From contig NZ_CP026001.1 of NCBI RefSeq assembly GCF_003086775.1, positions 894,407 to 958,406 of the forward strand: 64,000 nt of DNA, given 5' to 3'. Position numbers and translations under genes: made by a program. Positions within the stretch are counted from its first letter, which is position 1. The number at the start of each line of letters is the position of its first letter. The stretch is from Stenotrophomonas sp. ZAC14D1_NAIMI4_1 (GTDB lineage Bacteria > Pseudomonadota > Gammaproteobacteria > Xanthomonadales > Xanthomonadaceae). Below, in pieces: positions 45,097-53,291 of the stretch. Below the pieces are notes generated by a model. That model worked only from the letters and a program-made list of their open reading frames with translations, was not told where the DNA came from and made no database searches.

Positions 45097-46059
45097 ATGA
45101 TGCAAGAGTCCCCGAACCTGCTGGTCTTTTCCGGCAACGCCAACAAACGTCTGGCGCAGAACATCTGCAAGGAACTGGGAGTCCGCCCGGGCAAGGCGCT
45201 GGTCTCGCACTTCTCCGACGGTGAAGTGCAGGTCGAGATCGAAGAGAACGTCCGCAAGCAGGACGTCTTCGTGATCCAGCCGACCTCGGCGCCGAGCGCG
45301 GAGAACCTGATGGAACTGCTGGTGCTGATCGACGCGCTCAAGCGCGCATCGGTGGCCAGCGTGACCGCCGTGGTGCCGTACTTCGGCTACTCGCGCCAGG
45401 ATCGCCGCATGCGTTCCTCGCGCGTGCCGATCACCGCCAAGCTGGCGGCCAAGATGTTCAGCACCGCTGGCGCTGATCGCGTGCTGACCGTCGACCTGCA
45501 CGCCGACCAGATCCAGGGCTTCTTCGATATCCCGGTGGACAACGTGTATGCGTCCCCGCTGCTGCTGGCCGACATCTGGCGCGCCTACGGCACCGAGAAC
45601 CTGATCGTCGTTTCGCCGGACGTGGGCGGCGTGGTCCGCGCCCGTGCGGTGGCCAAGCGCCTGGATGACGCCGACCTGGCGATCATCGACAAGCGCCGCC
45701 CGCGCGCCAACGTCTCCACCGTGATGAACATCATCGGTGACGTCGAAGGCAAGACCTGCGTCATGGTCGATGACATCGTCGATACCGCCGGCACCCTGTG
45801 CGCCGCTGCCGCTGCCCTCAAGGCGCGCGGTGCGCTCAAGGTCGCCGCCTACTGCACCCACGCGGTGCTGTCGGGCCCGGCGGTGGACAACATCACCAAT
45901 TCCCAGCTCGACGAACTGGTGGTGACCGATACCATCCCGCTGAAGGACGCGGCGCGGGTGTGCAGCAAGATCCGCCAGCTGAGCGTGGCGGAAATGCTGG
46001 CCGAAACGATGCGCCGCATCGCCTTCGGCGAGTCGGTCAGCTCGCTGTACGTCGATTGA
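45097..46059 (+). CDS. prs: Ribose-phosphate pyrophosphokinase
   Basis: Makes PRPP from ribose-5-phosphate and ATP for purine, pyrimidine, histidine, tryptophan and NAD synthesis. The 320-residue protein (319 if the second Met is used) has [20 protein letters not shown], the flexible loop [20 protein letters not shown], the metal/ATP histidine in [15 protein letters not shown], and the PRPP signature [20 protein letters not shown]. The first of two adjacent ATGs is at 45097. The 134 bases upstream hold the tRNA-Gln end and the likely promoter. Confidence 0.97.
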   Translation: MMQESPNLLVFSGNANKRLAQNICKELGVRPGKALVSHFSDGEVQVEIEENVRKQDVFVIQPTSAPSAENLMELLVLIDALKRASVASVTAVVPYFGYSRQDRRMRSSRVPITAKLAAKMFSTAGADRVLTVDLHADQIQGFFDIPVDNVYASPLLLADIWRAYGTENLIVVSPDVGGVVRARAVAKRLDDADLAIIDKRRPRANVSTVMNIIGDVEGKTCVMVDDIVDTAGTLCAAAAALKARGALKVAAYCTHAVLSGPAVDNITNSQLDELVVTDTIPLKDAARVCSKIRQLSVAEMLAETMRRIAFGESVSSLYVD

Positions 46060-46167
46060 TTTTCGTCCCTGCCGGAAACGGCGGGGACACACCCCGGGTG
46101 CTTCTGGTCGCGGAAGCATCTTCAACCGCCACGCCGCAAGGCGCGGCAACAACCTGAGTAGTCGAAA

Positions 46168-46785
46168 ATGTCGAAGACCCATGAAATCAAGGTCACCAAG
46201 CGTGAACTGCAGCGTAAGGGTGCGAGCCGCCGCCTGCGTCACGCTGGTGTGATCCCGGCCATCGTGTACGGCGGCAACGCCGAGCCGGTCGCCATCAGCC
46301 TGGACCACAACGAAATCTGGCTGGCCCAGCAGAACGAGTGGTTCTATGCCTCCATCCTGGACCTGAACCTGGACGGCCAGGTGCAGAAGGTCCTGCTGCG
46401 TGACATGCAGCGCCACCCGTACAAGCAGCTGATCATGCACCTGGACTTCCAGCGCGTGAACGAGAACGAAGCCCTGACCGCTTCGGTCCCGCTGCACTTC
46501 ATCAACGAAGACACCTCGCCGGCCGGCAAGGCTGCCGACGTCGTGGTCACCCACGAACTGAAGGAAGTGACCATCAGCTGCCTGCCGAAGGACCTGCCGG
46601 AGTCGATCGAAGTCGACCTGGGCGGCCTGAACGCTGGCGACGTGGTGTACCTGTCCAACATCAAGCTGCCGAAGGGCGTGGAAATCCCGGCCCTGGCGCT
46701 GGGCAAGGACCACGACGACGCCATCGTCACCGCCAAGCACGGCAAGGAAGACGCTGCCGACGCTGAAGCACCGGCTGCCGAGTAA
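46168..46785 (+). CDS. rplY: 50S ribosomal protein L25, general stress (Ctc) form
   Basis: Binds 5S rRNA at the central protuberance of the large subunit. The 205-residue protein has the L25 domain (residues 1-95, RKGASRRLRHAGVIPAIVYG; FQRVNENEALTASVPLHFIN) followed by a TL5-like C-terminal beta domain, so it is the long Ctc type, not the 94-residue E. coli form. An acidic Ala-rich tail (EDAADAEAPAAE) ends it. The gap to prs is 108 bases; pth follows 48 bases later. Confidence 0.96.
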   Translation: MSKTHEIKVTKRELQRKGASRRLRHAGVIPAIVYGGNAEPVAISLDHNEIWLAQQNEWFYASILDLNLDGQVQKVLLRDMQRHPYKQLIMHLDFQRVNENEALTASVPLHFINEDTSPAGKAADVVVTHELKEVTISCLPKDLPESIEVDLGGLNAGDVVYLSNIKLPKGVEIPALALGKDHDDAIVTAKHGKEDAADAEAPAAE

Positions 46786-46833
46786 TACAGTGGCGGTGCC
46801 TGCTTCCGGGCAGGCACCGTTCTGGAAGGAACC

Positions 46834-47412
46834 ATGGCAGGACTGCGACTGATCGTCGGTCTGGGCAATCCCGGATCGGAACACGCCCGGACCCGGCACA
46901 ATGCCGGGTTTCATTTCGTTGAGGCCCTGGCTGAAAAAGCCGGTGCACGCTGGAACGTGGACAGCAAGCTGTTCGGCGAGACCGCCAAGGTCGAGATCGC
47001 CGGGCAGACCGTCTGGCTGCTGAAGCCGGCCACCTTCATGAACCTCAGCGGCAAGTCGGTCACCGCCGCGCAGCGGTTCTGGAAGATCGAGCCGGAGGAA
47101 ACGCTGCTGGCACACGACGAACTGGACCTGCCGCCCGGTGCGGTACGGCTGAAGTTCGACGGTGGCCATGGCGGCCAGAATGGCCTGCGCGACACCATGC
47201 GCCTGCTGGGGCACGGCAAGTTCCATCGCCTGCGCGTGGGCATCGGCCATCCCGGCCACAAGGACCGCGTAGTGGGCTGGGTGCTCGGTCGTCCCTCCAA
47301 GGACGATGACGTGCTCATCGCACGCGCCATCGACGATGCCATCGACGTGCTGCCGCTGGCGGTGCAGGGCGATTTCAACGAAGCAATGAAGCGGCTGCAC
47401 ACCCCGAAATAA
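46834..47412 (+). CDS. pth: Peptidyl-tRNA hydrolase
   Basis: Releases tRNA from prematurely dropped peptidyl-tRNA. The 192-residue protein has the start LRLIVGLGNPGSEHARTRHN with catalytic His22 (E. coli His20), FMNLSGKSVTAAQRFW, HDELDLPPGAVRLKF (catalytic Asp) and GHGGQNGLRDTMRLLG. AAGGA precedes ATG at 46834. The rplY-pth-ychF order is standard in gammaproteobacteria. Confidence 0.97.
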   Translation: MAGLRLIVGLGNPGSEHARTRHNAGFHFVEALAEKAGARWNVDSKLFGETAKVEIAGQTVWLLKPATFMNLSGKSVTAAQRFWKIEPEETLLAHDELDLPPGAVRLKFDGGHGGQNGLRDTMRLLGHGKFHRLRVGIGHPGHKDRVVGWVLGRPSKDDDVLIARAIDDAIDVLPLAVQGDFNEAMKRLHTPK

Positions 47413-47414
47413 CC

Positions 47415-47442
47415 GGTAGGTACCGACCGTTGGTCGGTACGG
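47415..47442 (+). repeat. SMAG-like palindrome between pth and ychF
   Basis: GTAGGTACCGACCGTTGGTC with stem GTACCGACC / GGTCGGTAC; the core resembles the GCCGACCGTTGGTCGGC stem in the 35.9-kb repeat island. It may reduce read-through from pth into ychF. Confidence 0.75.
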
Positions 47443-47511
47443 AGAATGATTGGAAAAACGGCGACCACGCCGCTGTTTCCCCAATCACTTTCACCCCAGA
47501 GAGCTGTCACC

Positions 47512-48603
47512 ATGGGTATCAAATGCGGCATCGTCGGCCTGCCCAACGTCGGCAAGTCGACCCTGTTCAACGCGCTGACCAAGGCGGGCATCGCCGCGGC
47601 AAACTTCCCGTTCTGCACCATCGAACCGAACGTCGGCATCGTGCCGGTGCCGGACCCGCGCCTGGGTGAGCTGGCGGCGATCATCAACCCGCAGAAGGTC
47701 ATCCCGACCGCGGTTGAGTTCGTCGACATCGCCGGCCTGGTGGCCGGTGCAGCCAGCGGCGAAGGCCTGGGCAACAAGTTCCTGGCGCACATCCGCGAAG
47801 TCGATGCGATCACCCACGTGGTGCGTTGCTTCGAGAATGCCGACGTCATCCACGTCAACAACAAGGTCGACCCGATCTCGGACATCGAAACCATCGATAC
47901 CGAGCTGGCCCTGGCCGACCTGGACAGCGTCGAGAAGGCCCTGAACCGTGCCGAGCGCGCCGCCAAGGGTGGCGACAAGGAAGCGGCCGCGCGCAAGCCG
48001 GTGCTGGCCAAGCTGCAGGCTGCCCTGGCCGACGGCAAGTCCGGTCGTTCGGTTGGCCTGGACGAGGAAGAAAAGGCGCTGGTCCGTGACCTGTTCCTGC
48101 TGACCCTGAAGCCGGTGATGTACATCGCCAACGTGCTGGAAGACGGCTTCGAGAACAACCCGCACCTGGACGCCGTGCGCGCCCACGCCGCCGCCGAAGG
48201 CGCGCAGGTGGTGCCGGTGTCGGCCGCGATCGAAGAAGAGCTGTCCCAGCTTGACGACGAAGACCGCGACACCTTCCTGGCCGACCTGGGCCTGAGCGAG
48301 CCGGGCCTGAACCGCGTGATCAATGCGGCCTACAGCCTGCTGGGCCTGCAGACCTACTTCACCGCTGGCGTGAAGGAAGTCCGTGCGTGGACCGTGCGCA
48401 AGGGCGCCACCGCCCCGCAGGCCGCCGCGGTCATCCACACCGACTTCGAGAAGGGCTTCATCCGCGCCGAAACCATCGCGTATGACGACTTCATCAAGTA
48501 CAAGGGCGAAGCAGGTGCCAAGGAAGCCGGTCGCCTGCGCCTGGAAGGCAAGGAATACCGCGTGCAGGAAGGCGACGTGCTGCACTTCCGCTTCAACGTC
48601 TGA
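47512..48603 (+). CDS. ychF: Redox-regulated ATPase YchF (OLA1)
   Basis: An Obg-family P-loop protein that prefers ATP to GTP and binds ribosomes; linked to oxidative-stress and catalase control. The 363-residue protein has the G1 loop GLPNVGKST (9-17), G3 region [19 protein letters not shown], and NVLE in place of the usual NKxD, the change that explains ATP use. A C-terminal TGS domain ([20 protein letters not shown]) is present. ATG at 47512 is used; the upstream frame to 47446 lacks family text. Confidence 0.96.
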   Translation: MGIKCGIVGLPNVGKSTLFNALTKAGIAAANFPFCTIEPNVGIVPVPDPRLGELAAIINPQKVIPTAVEFVDIAGLVAGAASGEGLGNKFLAHIREVDAITHVVRCFENADVIHVNNKVDPISDIETIDTELALADLDSVEKALNRAERAAKGGDKEAAARKPVLAKLQAALADGKSGRSVGLDEEEKALVRDLFLLTLKPVMYIANVLEDGFENNPHLDAVRAHAAAEGAQVVPVSAAIEEELSQLDDEDRDTFLADLGLSEPGLNRVINAAYSLLGLQTYFTAGVKEVRAWTVRKGATAPQAAAVIHTDFEKGFIRAETIAYDDFIKYKGEAGAKEAGRLRLEGKEYRVQEGDVLHFRFNV

Positions 48604-48629
48604 TCCAGCGGCAACGGATCGACCCCGGG

Positions 48630-48650
48630 CGCCCCGCCTCGAGCGGGGCG
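48630..48650 (+). terminator. Terminator after ychF
   Basis: Stem CGCCCCGC / GCGGGGCG with loop CTCGA-type sequence, followed by TTCGCGTTTC; moderately T-rich. It probably ends the rplY-pth-ychF transcript. Confidence 0.7.
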
Positions 48651-48679
48651 TTCGCGTTTCCGGCATCGGTTTCTGCGTT

Positions 48680-49087
48680 GGACAAAAAATGACCACGCTT
48701 CGAAACGCCTGCAGCGCAATGTTCGCACGCACTTGTCCACACCAAACCCCCACCGCTTTCCACGCGGGGTGTGGAAAACCCAGCCTGCCACTGTAGCGCC
48801 GAGCCCATGCTCGGCTGATGCCCGCCGAAGCCGAGCATGGGCTCGGCTCTACAGAAGCTGGCCCGCGCGGCCGTGGACAAAATTTCACCACGCTGGGAAA
48901 CGCCTGCGGCATAACGCTCGCACCCACTTGTCCACATCAAGTTCCCATCGCTTTCCACGCACGGTGTGGAAAACAACCGGAGGCGTGGATAAAAAATCAC
49001 CAAGCCTGGAAACGCCTGCGGTGCAATGCTCGCGGCCACTTGTCCACATCAAGTTCCCATCGCTTTCCACGCGTCGTGTGGAAAACC
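48680..49087 (+). repeat. Triple repeat with paired DnaA-box-like sites
   Basis: Three units of about 104 bases (48680-48783, 48872-48976, 48984-49087). Each contains GGACAAAA or GGATAAAA, then GAAACGCCTGC, then TTGTCCACA on the plus strand (48733, 48928, 49040) and TGTGGAAAA (48770, 48965, 49077), exactly 37 bases later each time. Both nonamers are one base from the DnaA consensus TTATNCACA in one or the other strand. A SMAG pair separates units 1 and 2. No gene lies in this 662-base gap. Confidence 0.8.
48792..48853 (+). repeat. Head-to-head SMAG pair within the triple repeat
   Basis: GTAGCGCCGAGCCCATGCTC and its mirror image ending GGCTCTAC with a CTGATGCCCGCCG-type spacer. It interrupts the triple repeat between units 1 and 2, so it probably arrived after the duplication. 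Confidence 0.8.
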
Positions 49088-49130
49088 CGGCGGGCGCGCA
49101 GAGCCAGGTTCCCATCGCTTCTTATGCTCT

Positions 49131-49191
49131 GGTAGTCGCCCACCTTGGTGGGCGCGCGGCAAAGCAGTGCCCACCAAGGTGGGCATCTACC
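49131..49191 (+). repeat. Head-to-head SMAG pair
   Basis: GTAGTCGCCCACCTTGGTGG and its mirror image GTGCCCACCAAGGTGGGCAT then CTAC. It is flanked by GCCAGGTTCCCA on both sides (49103 and 49195), a direct repeat of 12 bases. It lies just downstream of the TonB receptor stop. Confidence 0.8.
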
Positions 49192-49265
49192 AAAGCCAGG
49201 TTCCCAGACAACAAGGCCCGCCAATGGCGGGCCCTGTCGTCCACGTGCTGCGGAGCCGCCTGCGC

Positions 49266-52004
49266 TTACAGCGCGCTGCCGCCGAACTTGTGGGTGTACT
49301 GCAGGTTGATCGTGCGGCCGACGCTGTCGAACCAGGACACGTCGTAGTACGGGTAGGCCGTATACGTGGCGTCCTTCGGCGGCATCTTGTTGAACACGTT
49401 GACCACCGACAGCGACAGGCGCGAGTGGTCGTCGAAGCGGTACTGCACCGAGGCGTTGTAGCGGTAGGTGGCCTTGATGTACGGGCTGTCGCCGCTGTCC
49501 TCGTCGAACACCTGGTCGTAGCTGTCCGAGTTCGGCAGCTTGCCCAGGCGCGAGCCGTACACGGTCGCCGACCACGCGTCCTTCTCCCAGGTCACGCTGA
49601 CGCTGGTCTTGGTGCGCGGGATGTCGAAGGCGCTGTTCACCGCGAACTGGTCTTCGATGGGGTCACCCGGGTAGCGCTGGAAATCATGCTTCTTCACCCA
49701 CGTATGGGTGCCATTGAAGATGAAGTCGCCAGCGCCGGTCTGCAGGCGGTAACGCAGGCCCACGTCGATGCCCGAGGTCGACTCGCGCGCCACGTTGATC
49801 GGGTTCACGTACACGCCGTACAGGCGGCCGTCGGCAGTGCGGGTCACCCTTGCCAGCGCGTCCACGCAGGTGGGCGAGGTGATGTCGGCGTCGCCCAGGC
49901 GGCAGTTCGCTTCGCTGGCCAGGATCGTGCGCACGTCCATGTCCTGCACCTGCTTGCGCATGTCGATGTCGAACCAGTCCACCGACAGGTCCAGGCCGGC
50001 GGCCGGCGACCAGACGAAGCCTGCGCTCCACGAGGTGCTGGTCTCCGGGTCGAGTTCGCGGTTGCCGCTGCGGCTGCGGATCACGTTGCGCTCGTAGTCG
50101 GAGCAGTCATCGGCGTCGTCGGCACGGCAGCTGTACAGATCTTCTGCCGTGGTCTCGTCGTTGCCCGGGCCGGCGAACACGTAGTGCAGGTCCGGCGCGC
50201 GGAAGGCGGTGCCGTAGGAGCCGCGCACCAGCAGGCTGTCCACGGGTCGCCATTCCAGGCCGCCGCTCCAGGTCGCCTTGCCGATGGTGTGGCCCGAGTA
50301 GCGGTACTGGTCGTAGCGGCCGGCCACGCTCAGGTTCAGCGTGTCGTGCAGCGGCAGGCGCAGCTCGGCGGCGGTCGCCCAGCGGTTGCGCGAACCCTTG
50401 CCGTCCGAATCCTTCCAGCTGTAGTAGTAGTACTCGGTCGCCAGCGGGTCGGGATTCAGTGCATAGGCCTGCTGGCCCACTTCCACCGTCGCGGCGAAAC
50501 CGGCGTCGCCGCCGGGCAGCGCGAACAGCGAGCCGTTGGTCAGGGTGAGGGCGGCCGTCTCGGTGCGCGATTTCGGCGTGTAGGTCGTGCGCGCGGCGAT
50601 CGACTCGTACTCGGCGCGGGTCAGCGGCCGGTACAGGCGCGACGGGTCGGCGTTGTAGATCGGGAAGCCATCATCGTCCTCGCCCAGCTGCGGCCCCAGG
50701 AACAGGTCGTTGGCCTTGGCGGCAATGATCTGCGGCCAGCTGATCCGCGACTGGTACTGCGAATGGCTCAGCGCCGCTTCGTAGTCCCAGTTGCCCGCCA
50801 GGTTGCCCTTGAAGCCGGTGGTCACGCTGAAGGTCTTCTGCGTGCTGCGCACCATGGCGTTGCGCAGGCCCCCCATTTCCTCGGGCGAGAACTGGCGCTG
50901 CCAGAATTCGATCTCGCCGGTGGCCTCGTTGTTGAAGTAGCCCGACTCGTCGCCGTCGGCCGCCATGCGTCCCCACGAAGTGACGTCGCGCATCAGCGCC
51001 AGCGTGTGGTAGCCCATCTGCACGTCGGCAAACCACTGCTGGCCGTTGTCGAAGTCATAGCTCAGCGAGGCGTAGCCGTTGGCACCGCGGCGCTTGCTGA
51101 GGATGGTGCCGTAGCCGATCGACGCATCACTGCCGCAGTAGTAGCCATAGCGCGGGCGGAAGGCATGGTAGGTGCTGCCCTGGTTCTGCCCGGCCAGCGC
51201 TTCGCAGGTGGCCGCGCCCGGGTCCAGGTAGTCATCGTTGTAGTCGGTGCGCAGGTAGGCGCGGCGCGCGATGCGCGAGCCTTCGGTCGGCCCGTCCTGG
51301 GTCGAATCCTGGATGTCGCGCTCGTAGGCCCACAGCGGCGTCTGCGACTGCAGCTCCACGCTGTAGACCGCATTGAAGTTGCCCTTGCTGAAGCCGCTGG
51401 ACAGGCTCATGTCGAACGACTCGCCGCCGCCTTCGCTGGTGGTGCCCATGCGCACGTCGACCGTGGTGCCGTCGGCCTTCTTCTTCAGGATGAAGTTGAC
51501 CACGCCGGCGATCGCATCCGAGCCGTAGATGGCCGACGCGCTGCCGGTCAGCACTTCGATGCGGTCGATCATGCCCAGCGGGATGTTGGACACGTCGGTG
51601 AAGTTGCTGCGGCCCTGGAAGGGCATCGGGAAATCGGCGATGCGGCGGCCGTTGACCAGCACCAGGGTGTGGTTCGGGCCCAGCCCGCGCAGGTCGACCT
51701 GCTGTGCGCCCGGCGAGAAGTCGGCGCCGCTGGAGGATTGCTGGCTCTGGGTCTCGCCGCCGTTCTGGGTCATCGCACGCAGCACGTCAGGCACCGTGGT
51801 GAAGCCGCTGGAGCGGATCTCCTCGGCATTGATCACCGTGATCGGTGCCGGGCCTTCCACCTGCGCGCGCGGGATGCGCGAACCGGTTACCTGGACTGCA
51901 TCAAGTTGCTGCACCGAAGAGGAGCCGGGGCTCTGGGCCGCTGCCGAGGCAGCAACACCCATCAACGCCAGCTGGATCGACCACGCCATCGCCTGTCTAC
52001 GCAT
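49266..52004 (-). CDS. TonB-dependent receptor, candidate cyanophycin-peptide receptor
   Basis: A 912-residue outer-membrane receptor. A signal peptide (MRRQAMAWSIQLALMGVAAS, cleaved near AAAQ) precedes an N-terminal plug with LDAVQVTGSRIPRAQVEGPA (TonB-box-like start of the mature protein), APITVINAEEIRSSGFTTVP and GQQ-type VDLRGLGPNHTLVLVNGRRI. The rest is a beta-barrel ending NLQYTHKFGGSAL. ATG at 52004 is preferred over the frame start at 52058. It is divergent, by 171 bases, from genes for a secreted cyanophycinase and a secreted isoaspartyl peptidase, so uptake of cyanophycin fragments or released peptides is the likely task; no siderophore genes are near. The substrate is inferred from context only. 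Confidence 0.88.
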   Translation of the reverse strand: MRRQAMAWSIQLALMGVAASAAAQSPGSSSVQQLDAVQVTGSRIPRAQVEGPAPITVINAEEIRSSGFTTVPDVLRAMTQNGGETQSQQSSSGADFSPGAQQVDLRGLGPNHTLVLVNGRRIADFPMPFQGRSNFTDVSNIPLGMIDRIEVLTGSASAIYGSDAIAGVVNFILKKKADGTTVDVRMGTTSEGGGESFDMSLSSGFSKGNFNAVYSVELQSQTPLWAYERDIQDSTQDGPTEGSRIARRAYLRTDYNDDYLDPGAATCEALAGQNQGSTYHAFRPRYGYYCGSDASIGYGTILSKRRGANGYASLSYDFDNGQQWFADVQMGYHTLALMRDVTSWGRMAADGDESGYFNNEATGEIEFWQRQFSPEEMGGLRNAMVRSTQKTFSVTTGFKGNLAGNWDYEAALSHSQYQSRISWPQIIAAKANDLFLGPQLGEDDDGFPIYNADPSRLYRPLTRAEYESIAARTTYTPKSRTETAALTLTNGSLFALPGGDAGFAATVEVGQQAYALNPDPLATEYYYYSWKDSDGKGSRNRWATAAELRLPLHDTLNLSVAGRYDQYRYSGHTIGKATWSGGLEWRPVDSLLVRGSYGTAFRAPDLHYVFAGPGNDETTAEDLYSCRADDADDCSDYERNVIRSRSGNRELDPETSTSWSAGFVWSPAAGLDLSVDWFDIDMRKQVQDMDVRTILASEANCRLGDADITSPTCVDALARVTRTADGRLYGVYVNPINVARESTSGIDVGLRYRLQTGAGDFIFNGTHTWVKKHDFQRYPGDPIEDQFAVNSAFDIPRTKTSVSVTWEKDAWSATVYGSRLGKLPNSDSYDQVFDEDSGDSPYIKATYRYNASVQYRFDDHSRLSLSVVNVFNKMPPKDATYTAYPYYDVSWFDSVGRTINLQYTHKFGGSAL

Positions 52005-52175
52005 GAGAAATATCTCGGGAATGAAGCCGGCCCGCAGAGGAGGGGCCCTGTCCCCCATTCACAATCCGGAATGGGCGCGCGCATTTAACGCCTTTTTTAC
52101 GCTCTTGACTACAGGTCTTTCATCTGGCAAAGAGTGAAAACGATTGCAAGCCGATTCTGTTCAGGGAGATCAACC
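52005..52175. promoter_or_regulatory. Divergent promoter region, TonB receptor / cyanophycinase
   Basis: 171 bases between the receptor and cyanophycinase starts. TTTACGCTCTTGACTACAG contains a plus-strand TTGACT (about 52104) suitable as a -35 element. No clear operator dyad is seen. The arrangement suggests joint control of uptake and degradation. Confidence 0.5.
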
Positions 52176-53201
52176 ATGAGCGCCCTTGTCCGCCGCGTCT
52201 GCTCAAGCCTCTTGCTGGGGATGGTGCTGGCCCTGATGGCCCCGCTGGCATCAGCACAGGACCCCCGCGACCTGCAGTCCCCCGGCTTCGATTATTACGA
52301 GATTGGCGACCTGGATGCACCCCGGCCCGGCCCGCGCGCGCCGGCGATGATGCTGATGGGGGGCGGCGAGTGGGTACCCGAAGCCTTCCAGTGGTGGCTG
52401 CGCCAGGCCGGCAACGGCCGCGTGCTGATCCTGCGCGCATCGGGCCGCGACGAACTGCAGGAGCGCCTGTACCGCGACATCGGCGGTACCACCGCCGTGC
52501 AGACCCTGGTGTTCGACAACCGCCGCGGTGCCGACGATCCGGCGGTGCTGCGCGTGGTGGCCGCCGCCGATGCCATCTTCATTGCCGGCGGCGACCAGTC
52601 GCGCTACATCCGCTTCTGGAAGGGCACGGCGCTCAATCGCGCCCTCAATGCACACGTGCGGGCCGGCAAGCCGATTGCCGGCACCAGTGCCGGCCTGGCG
52701 ATCCTCGGCGGCTATGCCTATGGCGCGCTGGACGGCGGCAGCATCACCTCGGCCGGCGCGCTGGCCGACCCGATGGGCAGTGCGGTGACCCTCGACAGCG
52801 GCTTCCTGCACATGCCCTACCTGCAGCGCGTGGTCACCGACACCCACTTCGACAAGCGCGACCGCCTCGGCCGCCTGATCGTGTTCGTTGCCCGCGCCGC
52901 CCGCGAGAGTGGTGATCCGGACATGGTCGGCATCGGTGTGGACGAGGACACGGCCCTGTGCGTGGAGCCCGACGGCCAGGCCCAGGTCTACAGCGCCGAT
53001 GGCAAAGGCAAGGTCTGGGTGGTCAGTCCCGGCCGCGACGCCGACCGCCTGGTGGAGGGCGAGCCGCTGCAGTTCCACGCGGTGCCGGTGACCGTGGTCG
53101 CCAGTGGGGGCCGTCTGCGCCTGGATGACTTCCAGGCCGACGTCGACTACCAGGCCATGGCCGACATCACCGACGGCGAGATCGAAGTCATCCGCCGGTA
53201 G
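52176..53201 (+). CDS. Secreted cyanophycinase (peptidase S51)
   Basis: A 341-residue serine exopeptidase of family S51 that would cut cyanophycin (multi-L-arginyl-poly-L-aspartate) to beta-Asp-Arg dipeptides. A signal peptide (residues 1-27, MAPLASAQ) indicates export, as in CphE-type enzymes of degraders, unlike the cytoplasmic CphB. Catalytic text: MLMGGGEWVP near residue 60, FIAGGDQSRYIRFWKGT near 130 (Q of the substrate pocket), and the nucleophile elbow IAGTSAGLAILGG (GTSAG) near 172, with the histidine near VVTDTHFDKRDRLGRL. The stop codon TAG is shared with a SMAG GTAG head at 53197. An isoaspartyl peptidase follows. Confidence 0.87.
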   Translation: MSALVRRVCSSLLLGMVLALMAPLASAQDPRDLQSPGFDYYEIGDLDAPRPGPRAPAMMLMGGGEWVPEAFQWWLRQAGNGRVLILRASGRDELQERLYRDIGGTTAVQTLVFDNRRGADDPAVLRVVAAADAIFIAGGDQSRYIRFWKGTALNRALNAHVRAGKPIAGTSAGLAILGGYAYGALDGGSITSAGALADPMGSAVTLDSGFLHMPYLQRVVTDTHFDKRDRLGRLIVFVARAARESGDPDMVGIGVDEDTALCVEPDGQAQVYSADGKGKVWVVSPGRDADRLVEGEPLQFHAVPVTVVASGGRLRLDDFQADVDYQAMADITDGEIEVIRR

Positions 53202-53265
53202 TGCCGGCCGCGGGCCGGCGGCCTTGCCGCGAAGCACCTTCCGCCGGGCATGGCCCGGCGCTACC
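53197..53265 (+). repeat. SMAG pair overlapping the cyanophycinase stop codon
   Basis: GTAGTGCCGGCCGCGGGCCG and a second unit ending GGCGCTACC. The TAG stop codon (53199-53201) of the cyanophycinase gene lies within the first GTAG head. Confidence 0.8.
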
Positions 53266-53291
53266 GAACCATTTCCCTGGAGACGTACCCG

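Noticed and set aside
48680..49087. Chromosomal origin of replication
   Set aside because: DnaA-like nonamers are clustered, but dnaA, dnaN, gidA and an AT-rich unwinding region are absent; a titration-type array is the milder reading.
49026..52088. A plus-strand open frame of 1020 codons
   Set aside because: Antisense to the TonB receptor; composition dominated by Val/Ala/Arg/Gln with no recognisable domain.
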